38,740 nt of DNA from Alphaproteobacteria bacterium UBA6149 (GTDB taxonomy: Bacteria > Pseudomonadota > Alphaproteobacteria > Rickettsiales > UBA998), in contig DIUV01000019.1 in NCBI GenBank assembly GCA_002423155.1, positions 1 to 38,740 of the forward strand, written 5' to 3'. Below are positions 30,861 through 38,740 of this stretch, in pieces; within the stretch, counting starts at the first letter, position 1, and every line of letters starts with the position of its first letter. A program made the translations under genes and the position numbers. The notes under the pieces are model-generated. The model was not told the origin of the DNA and did no database searches. It saw only the letters and a list, made by a program, of their open reading frames with translations.

Positions 30861-30970
30861 GACGTTCAGTCGCCACTAAGGCTCACGCCGCACGCGCGGC
30901 GGGGTTGCTTACGCCAACCCTATAGTCATTCCATTATTCATGTGTATAATTCTTAAAGCGAATGACTATA
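30861..30970 (+). repeat. Family E hairpin repeat, copy 5 (with tail)
   Basis: Conserved tail 30861-30883 (gacgttcagtcgccac...), identical in 22 of 23 bases or better to copies 2 and 4. Stem B: 30886-30901 (cgccgc/gcggcg). Stem A: 30902-30920 (gggttg/caaccc). Stem C: 30921-30931 with 30960-30970 (11-bp arms, tatagtcattc, 28-nt spacer). The right arm of stem C contains the stop codon of the ABC permease gene. Confidence 0.8.
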
Positions 30971-31778
30971 TAACATCCGCAAAAGCTTTACGCGTTTTTT
31001 GAAACCACCAAAAACCAAAAACCAGAGTAAAAAACGCCAAGAACATATAAATTCCTAACGCATAAAAATTGGGCATTTTCCCAAACAAAAGCACCAAACG
31101 CACTTGTTCGACAATCAAAGAAAGGGGATTTAAGTAAATTATTTTTTGAAATTTTTGCGGCAAAGAATCAACCGTATAAAAAACGGGGCTTAAAAATAAT
31201 AATATAGTCATTACCAGCCCTATCATTTGTCCTATATCTCTTAAGAAAACTCCGAGTGAGGCTAAAATCCACGCCATCCCAAGCATAAAAATACATAATG
31301 GAAACAATATTATTGGTAAAAACAAAGCCGTAATGGGTAAGCTACCATAGATAATTAATATGCCGAATAATAAAACAAATAATCCCATTAAATAATGAAA
31401 TATTGCTGTTCCTAACAACATAATGGGCAATATTTCTAAAGGAAAAACTACTTTTTTTACGAAACTAGCATTATTTAATATTATCGTTGGGGCACGACTT
31501 AGACATTCGGCAAATAGGCTATGAATTAGTAATCCACAATATAAAATTAGTGCATATTCACCCAAATGCTGGGGTTGCGCGGAATTACCACCCCATTTTG
31601 CTTTGAATACTACCGAAAAAACAAAACTATATACCGAGAGCATCAATAAAGGATTTATAAAAGACCATAAAAGTCCCAACCAGGAACCCCGATAACGCTG
31701 AGCAATGTCACGTTTAATCATTTGATTTATTAAATGGCGGTTTTTAGTAAACGCTAAAATAAAATTGCCAGATTGCAT
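30966..31778 (-). CDS. ABC-2 type polysaccharide/polyol phosphate exporter permease
   Basis: A 270-residue integral membrane protein of the ABC-2 exporter family (Wzm/TagG/KpsM-like). The N-terminal signature is INQMIKRDIAQRYRGSWLGL, followed by about six hydrophobic spans (LLMLSVYSFVFSVVF, YALILYCGLLIHSLFA, IMLLGTAIFHYLMGLFVLLF, LFLPIILFPLCIFMLGMAWI, MIGLVMTILLFLSPVFY, LGIYMFLAFFTLVFGFWWF). NPLSLIVEQVR before the last span is typical. It should export lipid-linked glycans or teichoic-type polymers with a Wzt-type ATPase, which is not adjacent. AGGA precedes the ATG. It is divergent from glnD; its stop codon lies inside a repeat. Confidence 0.88.
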   Translation of the reverse strand: MQSGNFILAFTKNRHLINQMIKRDIAQRYRGSWLGLLWSFINPLLMLSVYSFVFSVVFKAKWGGNSAQPQHLGEYALILYCGLLIHSLFAECLSRAPTIILNNASFVKKVVFPLEILPIMLLGTAIFHYLMGLFVLLFGILIIYGSLPITALFLPIILFPLCIFMLGMAWILASLGVFLRDIGQMIGLVMTILLFLSPVFYTVDSLPQKFQKIIYLNPLSLIVEQVRLVLLFGKMPNFYALGIYMFLAFFTLVFGFWWFQKTRKAFADVI

Positions 31779-31839
31779 TAGTTTATGTCCTAATAATATT
31801 TTATTATTTATAATAAGATTAAATAAAAATTATGCTCAT

Positions 31840-34452
31840 ATGAAAACCCTAAAAAATATTTCTACGTCACCAGATGATATAAATTTTGCCAGGCAAGCTT
31901 TAGCTATAGCAAAACCATGGCTGGTTGAAGAAAATAATTTTATTCGTCAGGATTTTTTAACCAAAGCGGATGCAACTGCTACCTTATCTGCACTTTCTTT
32001 GCGAATGGATATATTGTTGCAATGGCTGTTTCAACAAATTTTAGCAAAAGAAAATTTGAGCTTGCTTGCTGTGGGTGGCTATGGTCGAGAGGAATTATAT
32101 CCTTTTTCTGATGTTGATTTATTATTCTTATACGAAAATGAAATATCCAAACCAACCGAGAAATTGATAGCTTTGTTTTTGTCGATATTATGGGATTTGG
32201 GTTTAAAGATTGGTCATGCAGTGCGCACAATTGACGAGACTTTTGCGCGTGCGAAACAGGACCATGTTATTTTATCGAGTTTGTTAGATGCACGGTTCAT
32301 TACGGGTAATAAAGAAATTTCCGCACCCTTTCCCCGCGATTTAATTACTAATAATAGTGCTGAACAAAAAAAGAAATTTATTGAGGCAAAATTAAAAGAA
32401 CGTGATTTACGACATACACGGAGTGGAGATTCACGTTATATTTTAGAACCGAATATTAAAGATGGCAAAGGAGGATTGCGCGATTTACATACTTTATGGT
32501 GGATTGCCCGTTATAGTTTGGGAATAAAAAATATTGGTGATTTATATGATAATGGTTGGTTGGATGAGCGCGAATACCATAGTTTTTTAAAATCACAGTT
32601 TTTTTTACAGATGGTGAGGATTCATCTGCATTATTTATGTGATTGTGGAGAAGAAAGATTAACCTTTGAAATGCAACGTACTTTAGCGGAATGGCTGGGT
32701 TTTCGCGGAGAAAATAGCAATCAAGCCGTCGAACGTTTTATGAAACGTTATTTTCAAGTGGCGCGCAAAGTAGGGCGGCTAACTTTATTAATTTGTGCTT
32801 GTTTAGAAGAAAGCAAACAAAATTTAAAACCAATTATAAATAATTTTACTTTAAGAAAATTTATAAAAAATGATTTTGTAATAGAAGGTGGTAGAATAAA
32901 TTTTTCTGATCCAGAACAAGTTATTAAAGCTCCTATTTTGGCGATGAAATTATTTGATTTAGCGGCAGAAAAAAAATTAGATATTCATCCTCATGCTTTG
33001 CGAATTATTTCCCAGCATTTAAAAAAAATCGCCCATGATTTGCGACAATCTGAGCAAGCGCACGAACTTTTTTTAAAAATCATTGCTGATACACATAATG
33101 GTGCTAACACTTTGCATCGCTTGGCGGATTGTGGATTATTAGGAAAATTTATTACGGATTTTGGTCGAGTAACGGGGCAGATGCAATTTGACCGTTATCA
33201 TATTTATACCGTGGATGAACATATATTAGTTGCGATTAGTATATTGCATGGGATTGAAAATGGAATTTATGAGCAAGAACTACCTTTAGCTTCGAGCGTT
33301 TTTTCTAAAATACAATCCCGGCGAGCGCTTTATTTTTCTTTATTTTGTCATGATTTAGCCAAAGGTACGGGTGGAAATCATGAAGAAAAAGGAGCTATAT
33401 TAGCCAAAAATCTGGCAATTCGTTTTGGATTTTCGCTTGCTGAACAAGAAACTATTTACTGGCTGGTTTTACATCAATCCCTATTTTCAGATATTTCTTC
33501 AAAACGGGATTTACAAGATCCGGCAACGATTCATTATTTTGTTGAGCAGGTGCGTTCTTTAGAAAATTTGCGTTTGTTATTAGTGCTTACTGTGGCGGAT
33601 ATTCGCGCGGTGGGTCCTAATGTTTGGAATGGTTGGAAGGGTTCCTTGATGCGTGATCTTTATGCTAAGTCTGAATATTATATGCAAACGGGTAATGTTG
33701 CAGCAATGATAAAGCCCGATATTTTAGAAAATGATTTACAAAAAGAACTACCAGATATTGATTTTAAAGAAATTAAAAATTATGTGCAGCAAGGCTTTCC
33801 TGAATATTGGCAAAGTCGCTCAGTTATTGAACATAAGATTGTATTAAAATTAATTAACCAATTGATAAGTAATAATTTTAATTTAGCTGCTAATTTGGAA
33901 TCTGATGTTTTCTTAGATGTTTCACGTGTAACAATTTGCGCGCGTGACCGTAAGGGATTATTAGCAGATATTGCGGCGGCAATGTCTATATCTGGTGTTA
34001 ATATTGTGGGAGCAAATATTTTTACGTTAAAATCTGGTTGGGCAGTGCAAACTTGGTTAATTCAAGATTACAATCAAAAAGCCATGGTGGAAACGGATCG
34101 AATGAATCGATTGTTGGATATTTTAAAAAACATGGAATCGGGAAAAACTATTGAATCAGATAAAATAAAAAATAATAAAAATCAGTTTTTAATTCCTACA
34201 CGGGTGTTTTTTGAAAATCAACAAAGTGCTAATTGTACGATTGTGGAAGTTTCTGGCGCGGATAGAACGGGATTTTTACATAATATTTGTCATGTTTTTC
34301 AAAAAGAAAATATCAATATTGTTTCAGCACATATTAATACCTATGGTGAACAAGCGGTGGATGTATTTTATATAAAAGACCCTTACGGATTTAAAATCAC
34401 CCACCCACAAAAAATTTCTCATTTACGTAATTTATTGTTGAAAGCACTATAA
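31840..34452 (+). CDS. glnD: [Protein-PII] uridylyltransferase / uridylyl-removing enzyme
   Basis: An 870-residue GlnD, the nitrogen sensor that uridylylates PII proteins when glutamine is low and reverses this when high. Domains in order: nucleotidyltransferase with GGYGREELYPFSDVDLLFLY (catalytic GD-like D's), the GlnD linker (YILEPNIKDGKGGLRDLHTL), HD domain FCHDLAKGTGGNHEEKG, and two ACT domains (VTICARDRKGLLADIAAAMS and VEVSGADRTGFLHNICHVF). The start at 31840 (MKTLKNIST) is provisional: no ribosome-binding site is clear, and an upstream in-frame ATG at 31765 overlaps the divergent gene. A parS site lies in codons for DVSRVTI before the first ACT domain. Confidence 0.93.
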   Translation: MKTLKNISTSPDDINFARQALAIAKPWLVEENNFIRQDFLTKADATATLSALSLRMDILLQWLFQQILAKENLSLLAVGGYGREELYPFSDVDLLFLYENEISKPTEKLIALFLSILWDLGLKIGHAVRTIDETFARAKQDHVILSSLLDARFITGNKEISAPFPRDLITNNSAEQKKKFIEAKLKERDLRHTRSGDSRYILEPNIKDGKGGLRDLHTLWWIARYSLGIKNIGDLYDNGWLDEREYHSFLKSQFFLQMVRIHLHYLCDCGEERLTFEMQRTLAEWLGFRGENSNQAVERFMKRYFQVARKVGRLTLLICACLEESKQNLKPIINNFTLRKFIKNDFVIEGGRINFSDPEQVIKAPILAMKLFDLAAEKKLDIHPHALRIISQHLKKIAHDLRQSEQAHELFLKIIADTHNGANTLHRLADCGLLGKFITDFGRVTGQMQFDRYHIYTVDEHILVAISILHGIENGIYEQELPLASSVFSKIQSRRALYFSLFCHDLAKGTGGNHEEKGAILAKNLAIRFGFSLAEQETIYWLVLHQSLFSDISSKRDLQDPATIHYFVEQVRSLENLRLLLVLTVADIRAVGPNVWNGWKGSLMRDLYAKSEYYMQTGNVAAMIKPDILENDLQKELPDIDFKEIKNYVQQGFPEYWQSRSVIEHKIVLKLINQLISNNFNLAANLESDVFLDVSRVTICARDRKGLLADIAAAMSISGVNIVGANIFTLKSGWAVQTWLIQDYNQKAMVETDRMNRLLDILKNMESGKTIESDKIKNNKNQFLIPTRVFFENQQSANCTIVEVSGADRTGFLHNICHVFQKENINIVSAHINTYGEQAVDVFYIKDPYGFKITHPQKISHLRNLLLKAL
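33918..33933. other. parS site 3 (within glnD)
   Basis: TGTTTCACGTGTAACA; on the other strand TGTTACACGTGAAACA, an exact match to TGTTNCACGTGAAACA. It lies about 4.2 kb from the candidate oriC, closer than the two sites near parAB. Confidence 0.88.
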
Positions 34453-34469
34453 AATGGAAAATATTTGAA

Positions 34470-35618
34470 ATGGAAAAATTTTTTGAGTGGATGAACCGCG
34501 CATATATTCAAAAATTACTGGGAATATTTGATGAAAATATTAGATTCGTCGGTGGCTGCGTGCGCGATAGTTTGATGGGTATTGAAGTTGGCGATATTGA
34601 TGCGGCAACTAATTTATTACCCGAAGAAGTTATTTTATTGCTCAATAAAAATAATATTAGACATATCCCCACCGGAATTGAACATGGAACAATTACCGCA
34701 ATTATTGATAATATTCCGATAGAAATTACTAGCTTACGTAAGGATATTGAATGTTTTGGCCGCCAGGCAATAGTAGAATTTACCGATGATTGGGCAGTGG
34801 ATGCGCAGCGCAGAGATTTTACGATTAATGCTTTATATGTCGATAAAACTGGTAAAATATTTGATTATGTTGGTGGGTTAGCAGATATAGAAAAAAAACA
34901 AATTCGTTTTATTGGTAATGCTAATTTGCGCATAAAAGAAGATTATTTGCGGATTTTTCGGTTTTTTCGGTTTTTGGCAACCCATGGAAATGATGTGGTT
35001 TTGGAGGCTGACTTACAAGCTTGTGCGGATAATGCTAAATATATAAATGAAATTTCTAAAGAACGTATTCATAAAGAAATGCTGAAATTATTTGCGGCAA
35101 AAAATCCGCTTTATGCTTTGCATAAAATGGCTTTATGTAAGGTTTTAATTAAAGATATTCCGTTAAGTTTTTTAAATTTATTAGAAATTGAAAATAATTT
35201 TTCTCCCAATAATTTATTACGTATTTCCTTGCTGTTACGTAGTGATAATCTGGATAGATCGAAATTTGTTTTTTCTAATCATGATAAAAAAATTATATCT
35301 ATGTTAGAAAAAACTCCGGTCATAATTCCTGCAAAATCTGCAATTAGAAAATTTGGTAAAGAAAATTATATTCTTTTATTATTAAGATATTGGGCGGAAA
35401 ATTATGCTGCTAAAAATATAAATTGGTTAGAACATATCAATTTTGCCAAAGATTGGGAAATTCCTATTTTTCCCATAAGCGGAAATGACCTAATAAAATT
35501 AGGTTTATCCGAAGGAAAAAAACTTGGCGAAAAATTACAGGAAATGGAAAATTATTGGGAAGATAATGATTATATTCCCAATAAAAAAGAATTATTAGAA
35601 CGGTTTTACCACTACTAA
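34470..35618 (+). CDS. cca: CCA tRNA nucleotidyltransferase / poly(A) polymerase family
   Basis: A 382-residue class II nucleotidyltransferase. Seen: IRFVGGCVRDSLMGIEVGDIDAA (motif GGxVRD followed by DIDxA metal ligands), HIPTGIEHGTITAII, the RRDFTINALYVD motif and DYLRIFRFFRFLATHG. It is the type that adds or repairs the CCA end of tRNAs in alphaproteobacteria, although poly(A) polymerase activity cannot be excluded by sequence. It starts 17 nt after glnD on the same strand. The 3' end overlaps hemJ by 24 nt, convergently. The C-terminal third is very AT-rich and less conserved. Confidence 0.88.
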   Translation: MEKFFEWMNRAYIQKLLGIFDENIRFVGGCVRDSLMGIEVGDIDAATNLLPEEVILLLNKNNIRHIPTGIEHGTITAIIDNIPIEITSLRKDIECFGRQAIVEFTDDWAVDAQRRDFTINALYVDKTGKIFDYVGGLADIEKKQIRFIGNANLRIKEDYLRIFRFFRFLATHGNDVVLEADLQACADNAKYINEISKERIHKEMLKLFAAKNPLYALHKMALCKVLIKDIPLSFLNLLEIENNFSPNNLLRISLLLRSDNLDRSKFVFSNHDKKIISMLEKTPVIIPAKSAIRKFGKENYILLLLRYWAENYAAKNINWLEHINFAKDWEIPIFPISGNDLIKLGLSEGKKLGEKLQEMENYWEDNDYIPNKKELLERFYHY

Positions 35619-36041
35619 AAACACAATAATCATCATCAAAGCGGTGGGAACTTCATTGATAATCCGATAAAATTTTTCACTATGTTTATTTTCGTCACGT
35701 TCAAAATCTTTACGATAACGCGCAAGCAAAGCATGCATACCGCCCATTCCAAAAATAGACAGAAATATTTTAGCATGTAACCAGCCTGCACCCACAGGAT
35801 TACTCATAAATTTTCCTTCAACCATTAATATAATACCAAGAATAATACTAACAATCATCGCGGGATTCATAATAAAACGTAATAATTTACGCTCCATTAT
35901 TTTTAACATTTCTGAAGTTTCTGAACCAGGTTTTTGCCGTGCGTGATAAACATATAGTCGCGGTAAATATAACATACCTGCCATCCAAGAAATTATGGCA
36001 ATTATATGTAAGGCTTTTATAACTAAATAATAATTATCCAT
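35595..36041 (-). CDS. hemJ: Protoporphyrinogen IX oxidase HemJ
   Basis: A 148-residue membrane protein of the HemJ (UPF0093) family, which oxidises protoporphyrinogen IX to protoporphyrin IX in many alphaproteobacteria lacking HemG/HemY. Four membrane spans are visible, beginning ALHIIAIISWMAGMLYLPRL with the conserved His, then VYHARQK and GWLHAKIFLSIFGMGGMHALL containing the conserved His and Lys. The gene overlaps the end of hemH by 8 nt and is the last of a hemE-hemH-hemJ run. Confidence 0.93.
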   Translation of the reverse strand: MDNYYLVIKALHIIAIISWMAGMLYLPRLYVYHARQKPGSETSEMLKIMERKLLRFIMNPAMIVSIILGIILMVEGKFMSNPVGAGWLHAKIFLSIFGMGGMHALLARYRKDFERDENKHSEKFYRIINEVPTALMMIIVFLVVVKPF

Positions 36042-37047
36042 TTTTTTCTATTTTCCTACAAATACATTGTTCAAATTCCATGGGGCATTTTTCCAATCTT
36101 ACAAATTTTTGTAAAACTAATTCTGCCAAACCAGAGATAAATTCTTCATTAATTCCAACAGTTGGCACTCGTTCATAATAAGGAACTTCATGTTTTTCTG
36201 CGAGATGTTTATATTCAATATCTAACTCTACTAAAGTCTCCGAATGTTCCGAAACGAAAGCTACAGGAACTATAAGTAAAGGTTTTTTTTCTGCACCTGC
36301 ACGAATTATTTCTGCTTCAGTTGCTGGTTTTATCCATTCTAATGGTCCTACTTTACTTTGATAACAAGTTATCCATTCTTTATCTGCGCCTATTTTATCA
36401 GCTATTTTTTGACAAGTTTGTTCAACTTGCCATTGATAGGGATCACCTTTTTTTACAATTTTTTCAGGCAAACCATGGGCAGAAAATAATATACGGGGAG
36501 CAGTTCCATATTTTGTTACTGCTGCATCATAATGTTTTTTCACTAAATTAGCTAAAGAATCTATCCAACCTTCATTATCCCAATAACAACCAATTTTTTC
36601 GGTTGGAATGGATAATCCTGCTTTTTTAGCTTGTTTATCCCATTCTAAAATGGAAGACTCGGTAGTAGTAGTCGAAAATTGTGGATAAAGTGGTAATAAT
36701 ACTATTTTATCCGGGGAATATTTTTTCACCTCTGCAATAGTTTCTTCGGTGAAGGGATGCCAATAACGCATGGCGATAAAAACTTTATAATTTTCTCCCA
36801 GCTTTTTTTGCAAAGCATCTGCTTGCGCTTTAGTTTGTGGTAATATCGGCGAGTAACCACCAAGATGAGCATAAATATCCTGCGCGGTTTTTTCCCGCCG
36901 CGAAGAAATTAATTTAGCTAAGAAAAACCTGATTGGTTGTGGGGCAGAGATAATATTTTTGTCATTAAATAAATTAAACAAAAATGGTTTAACTGCTGTC
37001 AGGGAATCTGGCCCACCAAGGTTGAAAAGTATAATTGCGGTTTTCAA
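36034..37047 (-). CDS. hemH: Ferrochelatase
   Basis: A 337-residue ferrochelatase, inserting Fe2+ into protoporphyrin IX to make haem. Seen: ILFNLGGPDSLTAVKPFLFN at the N-terminus, YSPILPQTKAQADAL, AMRYWHPFTEETIAEV, catalytic His in ILFSAHGLPEKIVKKGDPY, and FVSEHSETLVELDIEY. The start codon is TTG (37045-37047) directly after the hemE stop codon, with a strong AAGGGGGG five to six nt upstream; no ATG suits better. The C-terminal CPMEFEQCICRKIEKNG carries three cysteines, of unknown importance. It is co-transcribed with hemE and hemJ. Confidence 0.94.
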   Translation of the reverse strand: MKTAIILFNLGGPDSLTAVKPFLFNLFNDKNIISAPQPIRFFLAKLISSRREKTAQDIYAHLGGYSPILPQTKAQADALQKKLGENYKVFIAMRYWHPFTEETIAEVKKYSPDKIVLLPLYPQFSTTTTESSILEWDKQAKKAGLSIPTEKIGCYWDNEGWIDSLANLVKKHYDAAVTKYGTAPRILFSAHGLPEKIVKKGDPYQWQVEQTCQKIADKIGADKEWITCYQSKVGPLEWIKPATEAEIIRAGAEKKPLLIVPVAFVSEHSETLVELDIEYKHLAEKHEVPYYERVPTVGINEEFISGLAELVLQKFVRLEKCPMEFEQCICRKIEKNG

Positions 37048-38079
37048 TTATTCCCCCCTTAAAAACTTACATAATATTTCTACATTTTCTATTGGCGTAG
37101 AGGGAACTATCCCATGTCCTAAATTAAAAATATGTTTTCTATCTTGCATAATATTTTTTATTCTTTTCGCCTCTGACAAACAATTTTCTTTGGAAGCGGC
37201 TAAAAGCGCCGGGTCTAAATTTCCCTGTAAAATAAATTTTTCATCAATTTCCAAAACTGCCCGCTCAAGTGGATAATGCATATCTACCCCCATAGCGTTT
37301 ACCCCTGTATGAGCATAATCTTTTAAAAATGCTCCACAGCCTTTGGGAAAACCAATTATGGGAATATTTGGATGATTCTTTTGCAAAAATTCGACAATTT
37401 TTTTAGTTGGTTCAATAATCAATTGATTAAAATGGGTGGAGGGAACTAATCCTGCCCAGCTATCAAAAATTTGCAATGCATTGGCACCTGCTTTTATTTG
37501 TGCACTCAGATGAAGCGCAACCGCATCGGTTAGAACTGCAATCAATTTTTTCACCAGCTCTGGTTGCTCATATAAAGCCTGACGAGCGACAGCAAAATCT
37601 TTTCCGCCTTTGCCTTGCAAAATATAACAACTAAGCGTCCAGGGTGCTCCTGCGAAGCCTATTAGGGCAGTTTCTTTGGGAAGTAGGCTGCGAGTTATAT
37701 TTATAGCTTCATATACAGGTTCTAAAAACTTCAGAAATTTTTGCTCATCCAATTCAGGAACCTCAGCAATTTCTTTAAGCGGATCTAATAATGGACCTTC
37801 ACCTTCCCCAAAAGTTAGCTTCCGTCCCAATGCATGGGGAATAACTAAAATATCGGAAAATATAATTGCCGCATCCATACCAAACCGACGAATCGGTTGA
37901 ATAGTAACTTCCGCCGCTTGTTTGGGATTATAACATAAATTTAAAAACCCCCCAAGTTCTTGGCGAATTGCTCTATATTCAGGCAAATAACGTCCTGCTT
38001 GACGCATAAACCAAAACGGCGCACGCTTAATTTTATTATCGTCAATTTGCTTATCGGAAAAAATATCTAAAAATATCAT
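37048..38079 (-). CDS. hemE: Uroporphyrinogen decarboxylase
   Basis: A 343-residue UroD, converting uroporphyrinogen III to coproporphyrinogen III. Seen: PFWFMRQAGRYLPEYR (substrate-binding signature), AAIIFSDILVIP with the catalytic Asp, IGFAGAPWTLSCYILQGKG, LQIFDSWAGLVP, and FNLGHGIVPSTPIENV at the C-terminus. The start at 38079 (MIFLDIFSDKQ) gives the normal family length; an upstream in-frame ATG at 38166 would place 29 AT-encoded residues in the origin region and is less likely. It is the first gene of hemE-hemH-hemJ, beside the candidate chromosome origin as in Caulobacter and Rickettsia. Confidence 0.94.
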   Translation of the reverse strand: MIFLDIFSDKQIDDNKIKRAPFWFMRQAGRYLPEYRAIRQELGGFLNLCYNPKQAAEVTIQPIRRFGMDAAIIFSDILVIPHALGRKLTFGEGEGPLLDPLKEIAEVPELDEQKFLKFLEPVYEAINITRSLLPKETALIGFAGAPWTLSCYILQGKGGKDFAVARQALYEQPELVKKLIAVLTDAVALHLSAQIKAGANALQIFDSWAGLVPSTHFNQLIIEPTKKIVEFLQKNHPNIPIIGFPKGCGAFLKDYAHTGVNAMGVDMHYPLERAVLEIDEKFILQGNLDPALLAASKENCLSEAKRIKNIMQDRKHIFNLGHGIVPSTPIENVEILCKFLRGE

Positions 38080-38466
38080 GGGTTCTTTATACTTAATTAA
38101 ATAATAAAAGATATACTGTATTAGTAGTAGTATATCAGGTGAATTATGGGGATAAAATATATCCATAGTTTTTGTACAAGCTTATCCACAAAATTTCACT
38201 ATTAAAAATACCTTGATATATAGGTGGACTAAATTTTTATCTGATTGAGCTTTAAAATTTTTATACTGAATGAAATTTAGTGCATAAAATTATTTATCAT
38301 TTTTATACATAAAAAATCAGATTATTTTTATACAGGTAATAACTATAGGTGTTTCTATGGTGATGGAAATGTATGAATTGTGGATAGATACAAATAATTT
38401 TTTATCATCAGTTTTATTATTAGTTTATCCACAGATTTATACCGAGCGAATATTTATTCGCCGCCA
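38080..38466. other. oriC: Candidate chromosomal replication origin (oriC)
   Basis: A gene-free, very AT-rich 387-nt region next to hemE. Two perfect DnaA boxes TTATCCACA lie at 38182-38190 and 38425-38433, and a one-mismatch box on the other strand at 38379-38387 (CTATCCACA). Between the outer boxes are three exact TTTTTATAC 9-mers (38258, 38300, 38325) and one variant TTTTTATCT (38234), all in the same orientation, suited to an unwinding element. Three parS sites occur within about 21 kb, and parAB is nearby. The hemE neighbourhood is a known origin location in alphaproteobacteria. No clear CtrA (TTAA-N7-TTAA) site was seen. Confidence 0.75.
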
Positions 38467-38740
38467 TTAATCCAAAAATTCTTTTGTAATTTTAAGTTTT
38501 TTAGCAAGTTCAGGTTCTATCTTCAAAATACCGGCAAAAACATTTACATATTTAGAGTTTTTGTCTTGGTAGTTATTATTGAACAGATAGGATGATTTAG
38601 CGGAACTATTGCTAATAGGTTTATCAAGGGTTGCAGCTTGTGAAACCATCACTACCGTATTAGGAATGATTCTTGTTGGTGTAATAATTGGCTTAACTAC
38701 AGGTTTTACTGGTGGGTTGCTGGGAATAACTGGTGGTTTT
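38467..38740 (-). CDS. C-terminal part of a proline-rich protein, unknown
   Basis: The frame is open from the window edge to the TAA at 38467-38469, so at least 90 codons of a gene whose start lies beyond 38740. The visible N-terminal part is proline/valine-rich (KPPVIPSNPPVKPVVKP), followed by a polar segment and the ending LKIEPELAKKLKITKEFLD. I recognise no family. The Pro-rich part suggests an extended linker, as in envelope-spanning proteins, but nothing here shows location. A GTG/ATG at 38650 could be mistaken for the start, but the frame continues upstream. Confidence 0.5.
   Translation of the reverse strand, partial: KPPVIPSNPPVKPVVKPIITPTRIIPNTVVMVSQAATLDKPISNSSAKSSYLFNNNYQDKNSKYVNVFAGILKIEPELAKKLKITKEFLD

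Noticed and set aside
38090..38340. CtrA-type TTAA-N7-TTAA sites as in Caulobacter oriC
   Set aside because: AT-rich stretches such as ttaattaa occur, but none with the required spacing was found by eye.
38357..38470. A 37-codon plus-strand frame (MVMEMYELWIDTNNF...) in the origin region with an AGGTG upstream
   Set aside because: It spans two DnaA boxes in a region better explained as oriC, and has no recognisable domain.
1..38740. A CRISPR array
   Set aside because: No series of evenly spaced identical direct repeats was seen; all repeats found are palindromic and dispersed.

Overview
The window looks like an AT-rich alphaproteobacterium. The evidence is the alphaproteobacterial set trcR (DUF1013), mnmG-rsmG-parA-parB, the PPDK-regulator (DUF299) gene, the rpsB-tsf pair, purD divergent from xseA, glnD, and hemE-hemH-hemJ next to what looks like the chromosome origin. 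Amino-acid genes (ilvN, ilvC, trpF, aroE) argue against a strongly reduced obligate endosymbiont. A lineage below class level cannot be assigned from the sequence alone.

Layout. 0-7.6 kb: qor-trcR (minus), a patatin-like lipase, a cytoplasmic-looking M23 peptidase, ilvN and ilvC split by a decayed RelE/ParE-type toxin-antitoxin pair, a small membrane protein, a probable 6S RNA, and a lone trpF. 7.6-10.1 kb: two palindromic repeats, tsf-rpsB with a good promoter, and tRNA-Arg(CCG). 10.2-12.2 kb: a HigB/HigA-ImmA toxin-antitoxin pair beside the tRNA and a glycine-zipper lipoprotein. 12.2-21.1 kb: a long minus-strand block, mnmE, then mnmG-rsmG-parA-parB-DUF299-aroE-coaE-dnaQ, with two parS sites. 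21.1-28 kb: qorA, two small genes, purD, xseA, dnaB. 28-31.8 kb: an 819-residue RTX-type secreted protein and an orphan polysaccharide ABC permease. 31.8-38.7 kb: glnD (with a third parS inside it), cca, hemJ, hemH, hemE, then a probable oriC and the C-terminal part of a proline-rich protein.

How it fits together. ParA/ParB, three parS matches and a gene-free region with DnaA boxes and AT-rich 9-mers beside hemE make this the origin/partition neighbourhood of the chromosome. The haem genes overlap or abut and probably form one transcript. The tRNA-modification genes, rsmG, parAB and the kinase-regulator gene are linked by 4-nt overlaps or very short gaps.

The most unusual aspect is the density of palindromic repeats. 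I see at least four kinds. One (called E here) has five copies built from three successive hairpins whose stems differ between copies but stay complementary, plus a near-invariant 23-nt tail in three copies. Another (P) is inserted in frame inside aroE, adding about 39 residues to shikimate dehydrogenase. One E copy supplies the last ~30 residues of CoaE, and another puts a hairpin over the dnaQ start codon. One P copy is split by an E copy.
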